Part shown: one piece after another, positions 43,519-52,071 of the stretch
How the letters are laid out: each line of letters starts with the position of its first letter
Position numbering within the stretch: position 1 is the stretch's first letter
Source: Algiphilus sp965216485
Lineage (GTDB): Bacteria; Pseudomonadota; Gammaproteobacteria; Nevskiales; Nevskiaceae
DNA: 64,000 nt
Direction of reading: 5' to 3'
Assembly: GCF_965216485.1 (NCBI RefSeq)
Contig: NZ_OZ244162.1
Coordinates: 558,001 to 622,000, forward strand
The notes under the pieces: model-generated
The model's database searches: none
What the model saw: the letters and a program-made list of their open reading frames with translations, nothing else
What the model was told of the DNA's origin: nothing
Made by a program: the position numbers and the translations under genes

Positions 43519-45048
43519 ATGAGGCTGCACGTTGGCTTGCTCGCGCTCGCGCTCACGGTCATTGGCTTGTCCCTGGCCTGGTACAAACACCATTCGCTGG
43601 GCTTCCCACTGTCGCCGGATGCGACCACGGACGCCTGGATCATCGAGGCACGACTCGGCTTCGAGCCGATCGGCGGAGCGGTCAAGGCACAGCTCAAGCT
43701 GCCTGAGGCACCTCCCGGCTATCGTGTGCTCGAGGAGAATTTCATCTCCCGGGGCTATGGCATTGCCGTCGAGGAAGTGGACGGTCAGCGCACGGCGATC
43801 TGGACCCAGCGCCGCCCGAGTGGCCGCCAAGCGCTGTTCTACCGTGCGACCTTGATGCCCAAGGACGAGCCGGAGGCTGCAATGGAGGACGAGCCTGCGC
43901 CCTTGCCGCCACCCGTTCCCGAATACGAGGAACCCTATCTGCAGGCGGTGAATTCAGTGCTCGATGAGGTGCGGAGTCGGTCCGCTGATGTCGCCACCTT
44001 CGCCGCGATGCTGATGCAGATGCTGAACAATCCCGAGGCCAACGACAACATCCGCCTCATGCTGGAAGGCAAGCGCTCCGATGTGGATCGGGTGGCCACA
44101 GCCATCTACATGCTCAAGGGCGCGCGCATCCCTGCGCGCATGGTGCGTGGCATCACGCTGCAGGACGGCGCCCGCGATCTGCAGCCAACCGCCTGGCTGG
44201 AAGTCCACAACGGGCAGCGCTGGGTCCCCATCGATCCGAGCACCGGCAAGACGGGCTATCCCGACGGTTTCGTGAAGTGGTGGCGAAGCGCGGGAGACCC
44301 GGCCGAGGTGACGCGCGCGCGCAATGTCAACGTGCGCTTTGCCTCCAAGCGGAGCCAGCTCGACGCACTCAAGGCTGCGGCGGACGGCGCCCAGGGCGAG
44401 CAGTCGGCTATGGTGGCCTTCTCCCTGCTCAATCTGCCGGTACAGACCCAGAATCTTTACCGCATCCTGCTTTTGCTGCCGCTGGGCGTTCTGCTCATTG
44501 TGGTGCTGCGCAACATCGTCGGCGTGAAGACCTTCGGGACCTTCATGCCGGTGCTGATTGCGATCAGCTTCCGCGAAACCCAGCTGATTGGCGGCGTGGT
44601 GCTGTTCACGCTGGTCACGGCGCTGGGGCTCTCCGTGCGCTTCTATCTGGAGCGGCTCAAGCTGCTGCTGGTACCGCGACTGGCCGCAGTGGTCATTGTG
44701 GTGATCCTGCTCATTGCCATGCTGAGCGTGCTCAGCAACCAGCTCGGGTTGCCGGCGGGACTGTCCGTATCGCTGTTCCCCATCGTCATCCTGGCGATGA
44801 CCATCGAGCGCATGTCCATTGTCTGGGAGGAGCACGGTCCGGGGGAATCGTTGCGACAGGGCCTCGGCAGCATGCTGGTGGCCATTCTGAGTTACCTGCT
44901 CATGTTCAAGACCGGCATGGAACACCTCATGCTCGTCTTCCCGGAACTCTTGCTGGTCGTGCTCGCGGTGGTGCTGCTGGTGGGCCGCTATACCGGCTAT
45001 CGGGTCAGTGAACTGGTGCGCTTCCGCAATATGGATACCGGTCCATGA
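43519..45048 (+). CDS. Inactive transglutaminase-like protein fused to seven-helix membrane domain
   Basis: About 509 aa from ATG 43519 (ATG 43501 also possible). An N-terminal helix (~2-20) is followed by a periplasmic transglutaminase-like domain in which the Cys and His of the triad are missing (ATAIYMLKGARIPAR, LEVHNGQRWVPIDPSTG retains the Asp region), then about seven transmembrane helices from residue ~310 to the end. This matches the '7TM transglutaminase-like' family, whose genes sit next to a RimK-like ATP-grasp gene, as here (4-bp overlap). Its role is unknown, probably an envelope peptide-tagging system. Confidence 0.8.
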   Translation: MRLHVGLLALALTVIGLSLAWYKHHSLGFPLSPDATTDAWIIEARLGFEPIGGAVKAQLKLPEAPPGYRVLEENFISRGYGIAVEEVDGQRTAIWTQRRPSGRQALFYRATLMPKDEPEAAMEDEPAPLPPPVPEYEEPYLQAVNSVLDEVRSRSADVATFAAMLMQMLNNPEANDNIRLMLEGKRSDVDRVATAIYMLKGARIPARMVRGITLQDGARDLQPTAWLEVHNGQRWVPIDPSTGKTGYPDGFVKWWRSAGDPAEVTRARNVNVRFASKRSQLDALKAAADGAQGEQSAMVAFSLLNLPVQTQNLYRILLLLPLGVLLIVVLRNIVGVKTFGTFMPVLIAISFRETQLIGGVVLFTLVTALGLSVRFYLERLKLLLVPRLAAVVIVVILLIAMLSVLSNQLGLPAGLSVSLFPIVILAMTIERMSIVWEEHGPGESLRQGLGSMLVAILSYLLMFKTGMEHLMLVFPELLLVVLAVVLLVGRYTGYRVSELVRFRNMDTGP

Positions 45049-46013
45049 AATGGTTCGCCTCGCCTCGGGCGCTGCGGCGGGCGGGTATCGCCGGCATGAA
45101 CTGGCGCAACGCGGCGCTGATCGCGGAGCAGAACCCGCGCCGCTTCTATCCGCGTGTGGACGACAAGCTGCTGACCAAGAAGCTGGCGCAGGGCGCAGGT
45201 ATTGCGGTGCCCGAACTCTATGCGCAGGTACGCACCAACCATGACGCCTCCGACATGCATCAGATCCTCGATGCACTGGACGGCTTCGTCATCAAGCCAG
45301 CGCACGGCTCCGGCGGCGAGGGCATCGTGGTAGTCCTGGGCCGCTCTGGAGCGATGTTTCGCAAATCCAGCGGTGCCCTCATCGATCACGAAGGCCTGAC
45401 GCATCATGTGTCCAATATCCTGTCCGGGATGTACAGCCTTGGTGGCCAGCCGGATACGGCAATGATCGAACAGCGGGTCATCTTCGACCCGCTGTTCGAG
45501 CGGATCACCCATCAGGGGGTGCCGGATATCCGCACCGTGGTCTATCGCGGCGTGCCTATCCTCGCCATGGTGCGTCTGCCGACCCGGCTATCCGACGGCA
45601 AGGCGAATCTGCATCAGGGTGCCGTAGGCGCGGGCGTGGACATGGCAACCGGCGCGCTGACCACGGGTATCTGGCATAACCAGCCGGTGGATGTGCATCC
45701 GGATTCACACAATGTCATCGCCGGTCTGCAGATACCGAGCTGGGAGCGCCTGCTGGAAATCGCCGCGCGCTGCTACGAACTGACGGGGCTGGGCTATCTC
45801 GGCGTCGACGTCGTGCTCGATGCGGACCGTGGCCCCTTGATGCTCGAGCTCAACGCGCGGCCGGGCCTGAGCATTCAGCTCGCCAATCGCGTCGGCCTGC
45901 GTCACCGTGTTGCCGAGGTCGACCGCGCGGCGCCCGTGGGCGCACCGGCGGCGGCGCGTGTGGCCTTTGCCATGCAGACCTTTGGCGGTGTCGTGCCACC
46001 ACGCCCGGTCTAG
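45045..46013 (+). CDS. ATP-grasp alpha-L-glutamate-ligase-like protein
   Basis: A 322-aa ATP-grasp protein of the RimK-like group that travels with 7TM transglutaminase-like proteins. Visible features are the nucleotide-binding FVIKPAHGSGGEGIVV and the metal-binding end GYLGVDVVLDADRGPLMLELNARPGL. Predicted to ligate an amino acid to a carboxylate using ATP. Start ATG overlaps the stop of the upstream gene (ATGA), so the two are translationally coupled. The third usual partner, a RimB-like zinc protease, is absent from the neighbourhood. Confidence 0.82.
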   Translation: MKWFASPRALRRAGIAGMNWRNAALIAEQNPRRFYPRVDDKLLTKKLAQGAGIAVPELYAQVRTNHDASDMHQILDALDGFVIKPAHGSGGEGIVVVLGRSGAMFRKSSGALIDHEGLTHHVSNILSGMYSLGGQPDTAMIEQRVIFDPLFERITHQGVPDIRTVVYRGVPILAMVRLPTRLSDGKANLHQGAVGAGVDMATGALTTGIWHNQPVDVHPDSHNVIAGLQIPSWERLLEIAARCYELTGLGYLGVDVVLDADRGPLMLELNARPGLSIQLANRVGLRHRVAEVDRAAPVGAPAAARVAFAMQTFGGVVPPRPV

Positions 46014-46021
46014 CAGCTTCC

Positions 46022-46600
46022 TCAAGGGGTGGGTGTTCCGGCGTAATCCGACAATACGGACCAGGCCTGCTGGCGGTCCTGTAGGGGAATTGACTGATTC
46101 GCCGGGCTGGTCGACGGCAGGGCATGAATGTGAAGCGCGGGCCGCAGCTGTAGGCACTCTGCCTGCAAATGGCGCCGGAAGCTGGTCGCGGCGCGCTGAC
46201 CGTTGAGCACGATGGCGCGCAATGCGGGCTGCGTGGCGATCAAATTCGGGATCGCGTTGGGGACTTCACTGGCGCGCACGATGGCGCCGTCCAGACTGCC
46301 CTTGCGCTCGCAATGCTGAAGCACGTCCCACAGGGCGACGCCGTGCTGCTGCAGGGCCGCCAGGCGCTGCTCGTAGGGCTGCGTTGCAGCGATGCCGAGG
46401 AAGCGCTCCACCATCGGCCAGAACAGGTTGCGCGGATGGGCGTAGTAGCGCTGCGCCTGCAGCGAGGCTACGCCCGGCATCGAACCCAGCACCAGCAGCC
46501 GCGCCTGTGGCGGCACCACCGGCGCAAGGCTGCTGCGACGCGTGGAGGCCGCGGCGGCTGCGCTACTGGAAGCGGCCGTCGACGATGCGCCCTTCGTCAT
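46022..46600 (-). CDS. UDG-superfamily DNA-deoxyinosine glycosylase
   Basis: A ~192-aa protein with the family-6 glycosylase signature LGSMPG, SLQAQRYYAHPRNLFWP and the closing ALPSTSPAN motif. It removes hypoxanthine (deaminated adenine) or similar bases from DNA. The Ser/Ala-rich first ~30 residues overlap the end of the upstream lipoprotein gene and may not be translated; a GTG at 46519 would give the usual short N-terminus. The start is therefore uncertain. Confidence 0.78.
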   Translation of the reverse strand: MTKGASSTAASSSAAAAASTRRSSLAPVVPPQARLLVLGSMPGVASLQAQRYYAHPRNLFWPMVERFLGIAATQPYEQRLAALQQHGVALWDVLQHCERKGSLDGAIVRASEVPNAIPNLIATQPALRAIVLNGQRAATSFRRHLQAECLQLRPALHIHALPSTSPANQSIPLQDRQQAWSVLSDYAGTPTP

Positions 46601-46874
46601 TGAGCTCGGCAAAGAAGCGGCTGTTGTTCAGGCGCAGTTCCTTGGTGGCGATCTCACCCGGCATGACCAGCGTGATATCCGGATACACCTGCCGGAACTG
46701 CTTCTCGGTGGGCTGGTAGGCATCCAGGAATTCGCGGAATTCCGCCACATTCTGGACGTTGCCACTGTGCGGCGGCGGAAGTTCGGCCTGTTCACTCATG
46801 CCGGCGCAACCCGCGCTGAGGGCGAGCAGCAGGGCGAGCAAGGGGGCGAGCAATCGCGAGGGAATCGTCTTCAT
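46563..46874 (-). CDS. Small predicted lipoprotein
   Basis: A 103-aa protein with a signal peptide and lipobox LSAGC (Cys about 23). The mature part contains AYQPTEKQFRQVYPDITLVMPGEIATKELR and ends close to the stop; no known domain is recognised. The 3' end overlaps the longest reading of the glycosylase gene by up to 50 bp. Confidence 0.6.
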   Translation of the reverse strand: MKTIPSRLLAPLLALLLALSAGCAGMSEQAELPPPHSGNVQNVAEFREFLDAYQPTEKQFRQVYPDITLVMPGEIATKELRLNNSRFFAELNDEGRIVDGRFQ

Positions 46875-46913
46875 GAGCAGGCGCGTCCACGGCGGGGGCT
46901 GAAAGTCTCTGCA

Positions 46914-47909
46914 TTATGCGTCAGGCGAAGCGGAAGACGTGCGCGCTTCTTGCGCCCGAGGCAAGGCAACCGCGTCTCCCAACGGCAGGGTCTGGAAGCG
47001 GACGGCCGGGTAGCGCGTTCGCGCCTGCGCAAAGAAAGCCGGCAGATCGACCCCCACCGGCAATGGTCGCAGCGGCTCGGACAGCGGCCGGGTGAAATCG
47101 TCCCAGTGAACGGCGTAGACGCGCGCCGGAGCAACCTGGCCCACCACGGCGTCGAGATAAGCCGGGAGGTTGTCGATCAGCGCCACGCCCAGCAGTACGG
47201 TGTCGACCCGGACGCCCTCCAGGGCTCCCGGCTCAAAGCCGGCGCTGCCGTGGTGCAGCAGACGCGTGCGCGGGTGGTCGACGACGATCGACCAGGTCTG
47301 GTCCATGCGGTAGGCCAGCGGACCGGCGGGCGGGACCAAGGGTTCGGCGATGGTCCCGCGCGGCCTGCCGCCGGTGGCGCCGGCATGGCGCGAGGCCAGG
47401 AAGCGCAGCCGGAATCGCCCGGCCTGTACCTGCGTGCCGGCTTCCACGAAGATGATTCGCTTATCATCGAGGCCGGCGCCACGCCCGATCTGTGCCGTGC
47501 TCTGCGAGCCCAGCAGTTGTGCGTCGGTCAGCCGCGCCACCACGCCCGCGTCGAGGGCATGGTCGTAGTGGGCGTGGGACACCACAACGGCGTCGAGATG
47601 GTCGATCTGCAGCCGCTCCAGCCAGTCGCGGATGCGCGCCTCGTCGGGGCGCACCGGACGATTGGTGAGTAGCCCCAGTTTGGCCGGCTTGCGTGTAAAG
47701 AAGGGGTCGATGAGGATCGCGCTGTCGCCGTCTCGCAGCAGCACGGCCGACACGCCGAGCCAGGTCACTGTGACCGGGCCGCTGCCGGGCGCGGCTACAT
47801 CCTCGCCGCTGGGTGGGGTTCGAGGCCACTGCGCCCACAGTGCGGCGCCCGCCACGATGGCGACCAGCACCACGACGGTGAACAGCAGGGCACGGCGCAG
47901 AAAACGCAT
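46914..47909 (-). CDS. MBL-fold metal-dependent hydrolase, membrane-anchored
   Basis: A 331-aa protein with one N-terminal transmembrane helix (about 8-27) and a metallo-beta-lactamase fold: WLGVSAVLLRDGDSAILIDPFFT opens the domain and HAHYDHALD is the HxHxDH zinc motif. It resembles the NAPE-PLD/UlaG-like group that hydrolyses phosphodiesters or lactones. ATG 47909 starts the protein one base after the preceding methyltransferase stop, so these two genes are co-transcribed. Substrate unknown. Confidence 0.78.
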   Translation of the reverse strand: MRFLRRALLFTVVVLVAIVAGAALWAQWPRTPPSGEDVAAPGSGPVTVTWLGVSAVLLRDGDSAILIDPFFTRKPAKLGLLTNRPVRPDEARIRDWLERLQIDHLDAVVVSHAHYDHALDAGVVARLTDAQLLGSQSTAQIGRGAGLDDKRIIFVEAGTQVQAGRFRLRFLASRHAGATGGRPRGTIAEPLVPPAGPLAYRMDQTWSIVVDHPRTRLLHHGSAGFEPGALEGVRVDTVLLGVALIDNLPAYLDAVVGQVAPARVYAVHWDDFTRPLSEPLRPLPVGVDLPAFFAQARTRYPAVRFQTLPLGDAVALPRAQEARTSSASPDA

Positions 47910-47910
47910 C

Positions 47911-48759
47911 TCAGGCGCCCGGGCAATGCGCGTGGGCGCTGGCGCGCACGATGCGAACCCGGCGCGCACCGGCTCGATCAGCCATCGCACCGTCCAGGCC
48001 CAGCTCGCTGCAACGCACGACTTCCGCATGACGCCAGCCATCCCGATGCGCGCGGGCAACCAGTCCCTCTGCATTCTCGAAATGCAGCCGGACGGGGCCT
48101 CGCACCGCCAGCGACAGGGCGCCTAGGAAGGCGCGCGTCATCAGGTCGGCATTGTCTTCGGCGAGATAGCAATCGGACAGGTAGAGCGAGTGGGCGAAGG
48201 AGCGCATGCGCATGGCAGCACTCTGCCAGAGCAGATCCACAGCCTGCATCGGCAGGTAGTTCAGAAGACCTTCGCTGATCACCGCCACGCCGGCCGCTGC
48301 CGGCAGCGTATCCAGCAGGGCGGGCAAGCTGTTGGCACCGGCCGAGACGCCGGCATCCAAGGCGCGCACCTCGTGCTGCGGACTCAACAGGCCAGCCCGC
48401 GAAAGCAGCGCTTCCTTTTCCTCGGCCATGGCGGGAAGGTCCGTCTCGATGTAGTGCAGGCCGGGGCCAAAGCGCTGCTTCATGCGCCAGCCTCGCGCCG
48501 AATGCCCTGCGGCAAGTTCCACTACGTGCGTGATGGAACCGCTGACGATGGCACGCTCCAGCAGCCGGTCGATGGCGCAGTGGCGCGCGTGGAGCATATC
48601 GTCGAGCAGCAAGTGCCGGCCCACGGGCGCGCCCAGGCGCAAAACCTCCGCCAGCCAACGTTCGCTGCGCGGGTGCAGCCCCTCAGGCGACAGGCCGTGG
48701 CGCCGCCAGGTGGCGCCGGTGAAACGAGCGGTAGGCGAAACGCGCCCGAAGCCGACCAT
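47911..48759 (-). CDS. Class I SAM methyltransferase of the leucine-carboxyl-methyltransferase type
   Basis: A 282-aa protein with ITHVVELAAGHSARGWRMKQRFG (SAM-binding motif I region), HYIETDLP (motif II acidic end) and GVAVISEGLLNYLP, typical of the LCM/PPM1-like bacterial group whose targets are mostly unknown. ATG 48759 follows GGGGAGGAG; a TTG at 48771 is less likely. It is the first gene of a two-gene unit with the MBL-fold hydrolase. Confidence 0.72.
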   Translation of the reverse strand: MVGFGRVSPTARFTGATWRRHGLSPEGLHPRSERWLAEVLRLGAPVGRHLLLDDMLHARHCAIDRLLERAIVSGSITHVVELAAGHSARGWRMKQRFGPGLHYIETDLPAMAEEKEALLSRAGLLSPQHEVRALDAGVSAGANSLPALLDTLPAAAGVAVISEGLLNYLPMQAVDLLWQSAAMRMRSFAHSLYLSDCYLAEDNADLMTRAFLGALSLAVRGPVRLHFENAEGLVARAHRDGWRHAEVVRCSELGLDGAMADRAGARRVRIVRASAHAHCPGA

Positions 48760-48825
48760 ACTCCTCCCCAAAATGGTGCGTGCACGCGGGGGAGCATACT
48801 CGGCAACGCCCTTGCCGTGCGCCTG

Positions 48826-49290
48826 CTACTTGATGGTGCGCCCGCGATAGACACGCACGAAACCGGGCGAGGCCGGCGCAGAAGCGGTGCGTTCCTCGTT
48901 TTGTGGCTTTATGCTGCTGACCTCTTCGCGACCGCGGTAGACGCGTCGCACGACCTGCTCCGGCGAAGGCTGTCGCCGGGCAAGCGCCTGCTCCAGTGCC
49001 CAGCTCAGGGCTTCCTGCAGCACCGACATGCGCAGGGGGCGCGAGATGCCGGTGGCTGGTACGGCACCGGTGGCGCGGTACGGCACGATCACCGCTTCGT
49101 CCCGCAGCGCGGGCCAATCGGCGGATGGTGCGTCCAGATTGCGCACCACGACGTCTGCCTGATCCGGTGCATCGAACCAGTCCACCAGCGCGGGAAGCCG
49201 GCCTTCGAGCACCCGTGTGGCCGCGATCAGCGCCCGCGACTCCGCGGGACAGATGCCCAGCGTGGCGAGGACGATGCTTTCTGCTTTCAT
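48826..49290 (-). CDS. Unrecognised protein with a duplicated RVYRGR motif
   Basis: A 154-aa protein I cannot assign. The first ~105 residues have an alpha/beta pattern and a GISRPLRMSVLQEAL segment reminiscent of the last strand and helix of a degenerate response-regulator receiver domain, but no phospho-acceptor Asp is obvious. The tail carries RVYRGR twice (116-121 and 146-151) separated by a polar linker. No signal peptide. It is a single gene, convergent with nothing, 103 bp before the GNAT gene. Confidence 0.55.
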   Translation of the reverse strand: MKAESIVLATLGICPAESRALIAATRVLEGRLPALVDWFDAPDQADVVVRNLDAPSADWPALRDEAVIVPYRATGAVPATGISRPLRMSVLQEALSWALEQALARRQPSPEQVVRRVYRGREEVSSIKPQNEERTASAPASPGFVRVYRGRTIK

Positions 49291-49378
49291 AATGCGCTCG
49301 CGGGTGTGTGTCCCCGCGTTGGAAGCAAGAATTACGCCATGTAAAGCATTTTGTCGGGCGTCGAGGCCGCTGGTGCCC

Positions 49379-49891
49379 TCATGCGCCGGCGTTGTTCAGC
49401 GCACGGGTCATCACGAAGGCATCGACCCAGCCATGGCGCGGGTGGCGAAAGGCTTCCGGCAGGCGGCCGACGGTCTGAAAGCCCATGGAATGCCATAGCC
49501 GCAGCGCGGACGTGTTGGTGGCCACCACCAAGTTGTACTGCATGGCGCGGTAGCCACGCCGGCGGGCCGTCTCCAGGGAATGCAGGCACAGCGCCCGGCC
49601 CACCCCCTGGTGCCGTGCCGACTGCGCCACGATATAGCCACAGTTGCACACATGGGCGCCCAGCCCCGGCTGGTTCGGCTTGATCAGATAGGTGCCCACC
49701 AAGGCGCCGTCGCACTCGGCCACGAAGGTCGCCTCAGGGGCCTCGATCCAGCTCTGGTGGGCTGCGGCCTCACTGATATCCGGGGCCTGTGGGTGGCTCT
49801 CCCCCGTCGCGAACTCGGCCTGCAGCAGGGGCCAGAGTGCGTCCCAGTCGGTGGCTCGGTAGGCGCGGATGCACAGCCCTTCCGCGCTCAT
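49379..49891 (-). CDS. GNAT-family N-acetyltransferase
   Basis: A 170-aa GNAT protein: the acetyl-CoA loop reads ARHQGVGRALC and the C-terminal motif B is NTSALRLWHSMGFQTVGRLPEAF. ATG 49891 starts MSAEGLCIRAYRATDWDAL, a typical GNAT opening; the longer frame to 50284 is a shadow over the divergent SGNH gene promoter. Cytoplasmic; substrate unknown. Confidence 0.85.
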   Translation of the reverse strand: MSAEGLCIRAYRATDWDALWPLLQAEFATGESHPQAPDISEAAAHQSWIEAPEATFVAECDGALVGTYLIKPNQPGLGAHVCNCGYIVAQSARHQGVGRALCLHSLETARRRGYRAMQYNLVVATNTSALRLWHSMGFQTVGRLPEAFRHPRHGWVDAFVMTRALNNAGA

Positions 49892-50052
49892 GGCCCGTCT
49901 CCTGCGCCAATGCCGGGCGGCACGACGCTTTGCATAAGGCGATGGGTCATGGCGTCTCCAACTCGGTTCCGGGCCATGCTGCCATGCTGCGACGCGAGCG
50001 CGCCGCCCGCGCTTTGGCACGAGACCTGCTTCTGTCCGGTAAGGAGGCTGTG

Positions 50053-50811
50053 ATGAAACGCATACGTGACAACACCGGCTATGCCTTGTGGACCGCGGGG
50101 CTGATTGCGGGACTGCCGCTGTTTGCTTTGCAGGCCGCCCGCATGCGGCGCGACACGCCGCGCCTGGAAGAGGCGCCCGGTCCGCGTGAGGGGCGCATCG
50201 ACGGGGAAGGCCCGGCCCTGCAGCTGGCCGCGGTGGGCGAATCCACCGTGGCCGGAGTCGGGGCGCCCGATCACGCCAGTGCACTCGCTGGGCAGTGTGC
50301 GAAGGCGTTGGCCGCGCGTAGCGCGCGCCCGGTGGAGTGGCAGGCCTGTGGCGCCAATGGCGCGACCGCGCGACAGACCCGCTACAAGCAGGTGCCGCTG
50401 ATCGCGGTCGATTGCGATGTCGTGGTGGTGGCGCTGGGCGTCAATGACGTGCTGTCCGGCTGCACACCGGAGACCTGGTACACCAACCTCACCAAGCTCA
50501 TGGCGTCCATTCGCCGGCGCGCGCCGCATGCAGTTGTTGCGGTGAGCGCCGTTCCGCCCATGGGCGCCTTTCCGGCCATTCCCCAGCCGCTGCGCACCAT
50601 GCTGGGGGTACGCGCCCGCGCCTTCGACCGCATCATCGGCCTGGTGGCAGCCAAGGCGCCCCACGCCGTCTATGTACCCATCCCTTTCGAGGGGGGCGAT
50701 CAGTATTTCTGCACGGACCGCTTCCATCCCTCGCCGCTCGGCTATACCCGTTGGGGCGCCCTCATCGGCGAGGCCACGGCCCACCGTCTTCAGCCGGCGA
50801 TGTCCGAATAG
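50053..50811 (+). CDS. SGNH/GDSL-type hydrolase
   Basis: A 252-aa protein, with an N-terminal hydrophobic segment (about 10-27) acting as an anchor or signal. The four SGNH blocks can be followed: block I AVGESTVAG (Ser nucleophile, with Glu instead of the usual Asp in GDS), block II GANGATA, block III LGVNDV (Asn), and block V DRFHPSPLGY (Asp-His). It would hydrolyse an ester or acyl group. AAGGAGG precedes ATG 50053. Its 3' end overlaps the convergent dehydrogenase-cupin gene by 22 bp. Confidence 0.75.
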   Translation: MKRIRDNTGYALWTAGLIAGLPLFALQAARMRRDTPRLEEAPGPREGRIDGEGPALQLAAVGESTVAGVGAPDHASALAGQCAKALAARSARPVEWQACGANGATARQTRYKQVPLIAVDCDVVVVALGVNDVLSGCTPETWYTNLTKLMASIRRRAPHAVVAVSAVPPMGAFPAIPQPLRTMLGVRARAFDRIIGLVAAKAPHAVYVPIPFEGGDQYFCTDRFHPSPLGYTRWGALIGEATAHRLQPAMSE

Positions 50812-52007
50812 GCATCCACCCGGAACGGCGGCGTACAGATGGCCAGAAAGACCAGGTCAGCGTCGCCCTCGTTGCGAATGCGCTGCGCGCTCTGAGGTGG
50901 GATCATCAGCGTATCGCCGGGCCGTAGCTGGAAGGTCTTGCCGTCGACCTCGGCCGTACCCTGGCCTTCGAGGATGACGTAGCGTTCGACGATGCCCTGC
51001 AAGGCGTGCAGCCGGGTGGTACCGCCGTGGGGTACCCGCGCCTGCGCGACGGAGATGGCGTCGTCGTCATCGCGGTTCCACCACTCGCTTATCCAGCAGC
51101 CTTCCTCGAACCAGTAAGCCTCCGGGGGCTGCGCGTGCACGGTGTCGCGGCGGCGCGGACGGATGCCGCGATAGAGTCCCGAGATGTCGTCATCGCCATG
51201 CCCTTCGGCTACCAGGCGGGCGTAGTCGGCGGCAGTGCGGTCGACCACCGGCATCGGCAGACCGCGCTCGGTGGCCATGTGCTGGGCGATGCGCAGATCC
51301 TTCAGGTGCAGCGCCATGCGGAAGCCGGGTTCGAAGTGTCCCGCAGTCATGGTCTTGCCGCGGTTCTGCACGAACCAGGAGCCGGCGGCGCCACTGCCTA
51401 CCACGTCGACCACCTGCGCTGGATCGAGGCCCGCAGCCTCGGCCAGGGCCAGGCCTTCGCAGACCGCCTGGTTGATGCCGGCCGCCATCACCTGGTTGAC
51501 CGCCTTGCAGGCCTGGCCGGCACCCACCGGGCCGAGATGCACGGTGCGAGCACCCATGGCATCGAACAGCGGGGCGGCCTCGGCGATATCCGCTTCGGCG
51601 CCACCGACCATGAAGGTCAGCCGGGCCTGACGTGCACCTTCGGCACCGCCGGTGATAGGGGCATCGATGAAGCGGGCCCCGACGCCCGCCAGGCGTTCGG
51701 CGGCAGTGCGTGCCGTGTCATCGGCCACGGTCGAGGTATCAATCACGAGTTTTCCGCGGGCGGCCTCCACGCAGAGCGCGTCCACGACGGAGAGCACTTC
51801 CGCGTCGGCGCGCACGCAGAGCACCACGGCGTCGGCGTCCTGCCAGAGTGCCTCCGGTGTCGCCGCGCAGGGCACGCCCAGGCTATGCCCATGCGTTTCC
51901 GCCTTGCTGGTGGTGTGGCTCCATACGCCGCTGAGCAGACCGGCTGCCTGCAGATGGCCCGCCATCGGGCTGCCCATGGTGCCTAGACCAATGAATCCCG
52001 CGCGCAT
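50790..52007 (-). CDS. Beta-hydroxyacid dehydrogenase fused to a cupin domain
   Basis: A 405-aa two-domain protein. Residues 1 to about 290 are a 3-hydroxyisobutyrate-dehydrogenase-like protein: GFIGLGTMGSPMAGHL binds NAD(P), DAPITGGAEGA is the substrate loop, and the catalytic Lys lies in GAGQACKAVNQ. Residues about 290-400 are a cupin barrel (VERYVILEGQGTAEV, LRPGDTLMIPP). ATG 52007 is set by GGAGGA. The dehydrogenase oxidises a 3-hydroxy acid; the cupin may bind a ligand or add a second activity. The fusion is unusual to me. Confidence 0.8.
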   Translation of the reverse strand: MRAGFIGLGTMGSPMAGHLQAAGLLSGVWSHTTSKAETHGHSLGVPCAATPEALWQDADAVVLCVRADAEVLSVVDALCVEAARGKLVIDTSTVADDTARTAAERLAGVGARFIDAPITGGAEGARQARLTFMVGGAEADIAEAAPLFDAMGARTVHLGPVGAGQACKAVNQVMAAGINQAVCEGLALAEAAGLDPAQVVDVVGSGAAGSWFVQNRGKTMTAGHFEPGFRMALHLKDLRIAQHMATERGLPMPVVDRTAADYARLVAEGHGDDDISGLYRGIRPRRRDTVHAQPPEAYWFEEGCWISEWWNRDDDDAISVAQARVPHGGTTRLHALQGIVERYVILEGQGTAEVDGKTFQLRPGDTLMIPPQSAQRIRNEGDADLVFLAICTPPFRVDAYSDIAG

Positions 52008-52071
52008 TGCTGTCCTCCGCATTGTGGGGCCGTCGGCTTGCAATAATCCTGTTTACGGGCATGCTCAAGTC

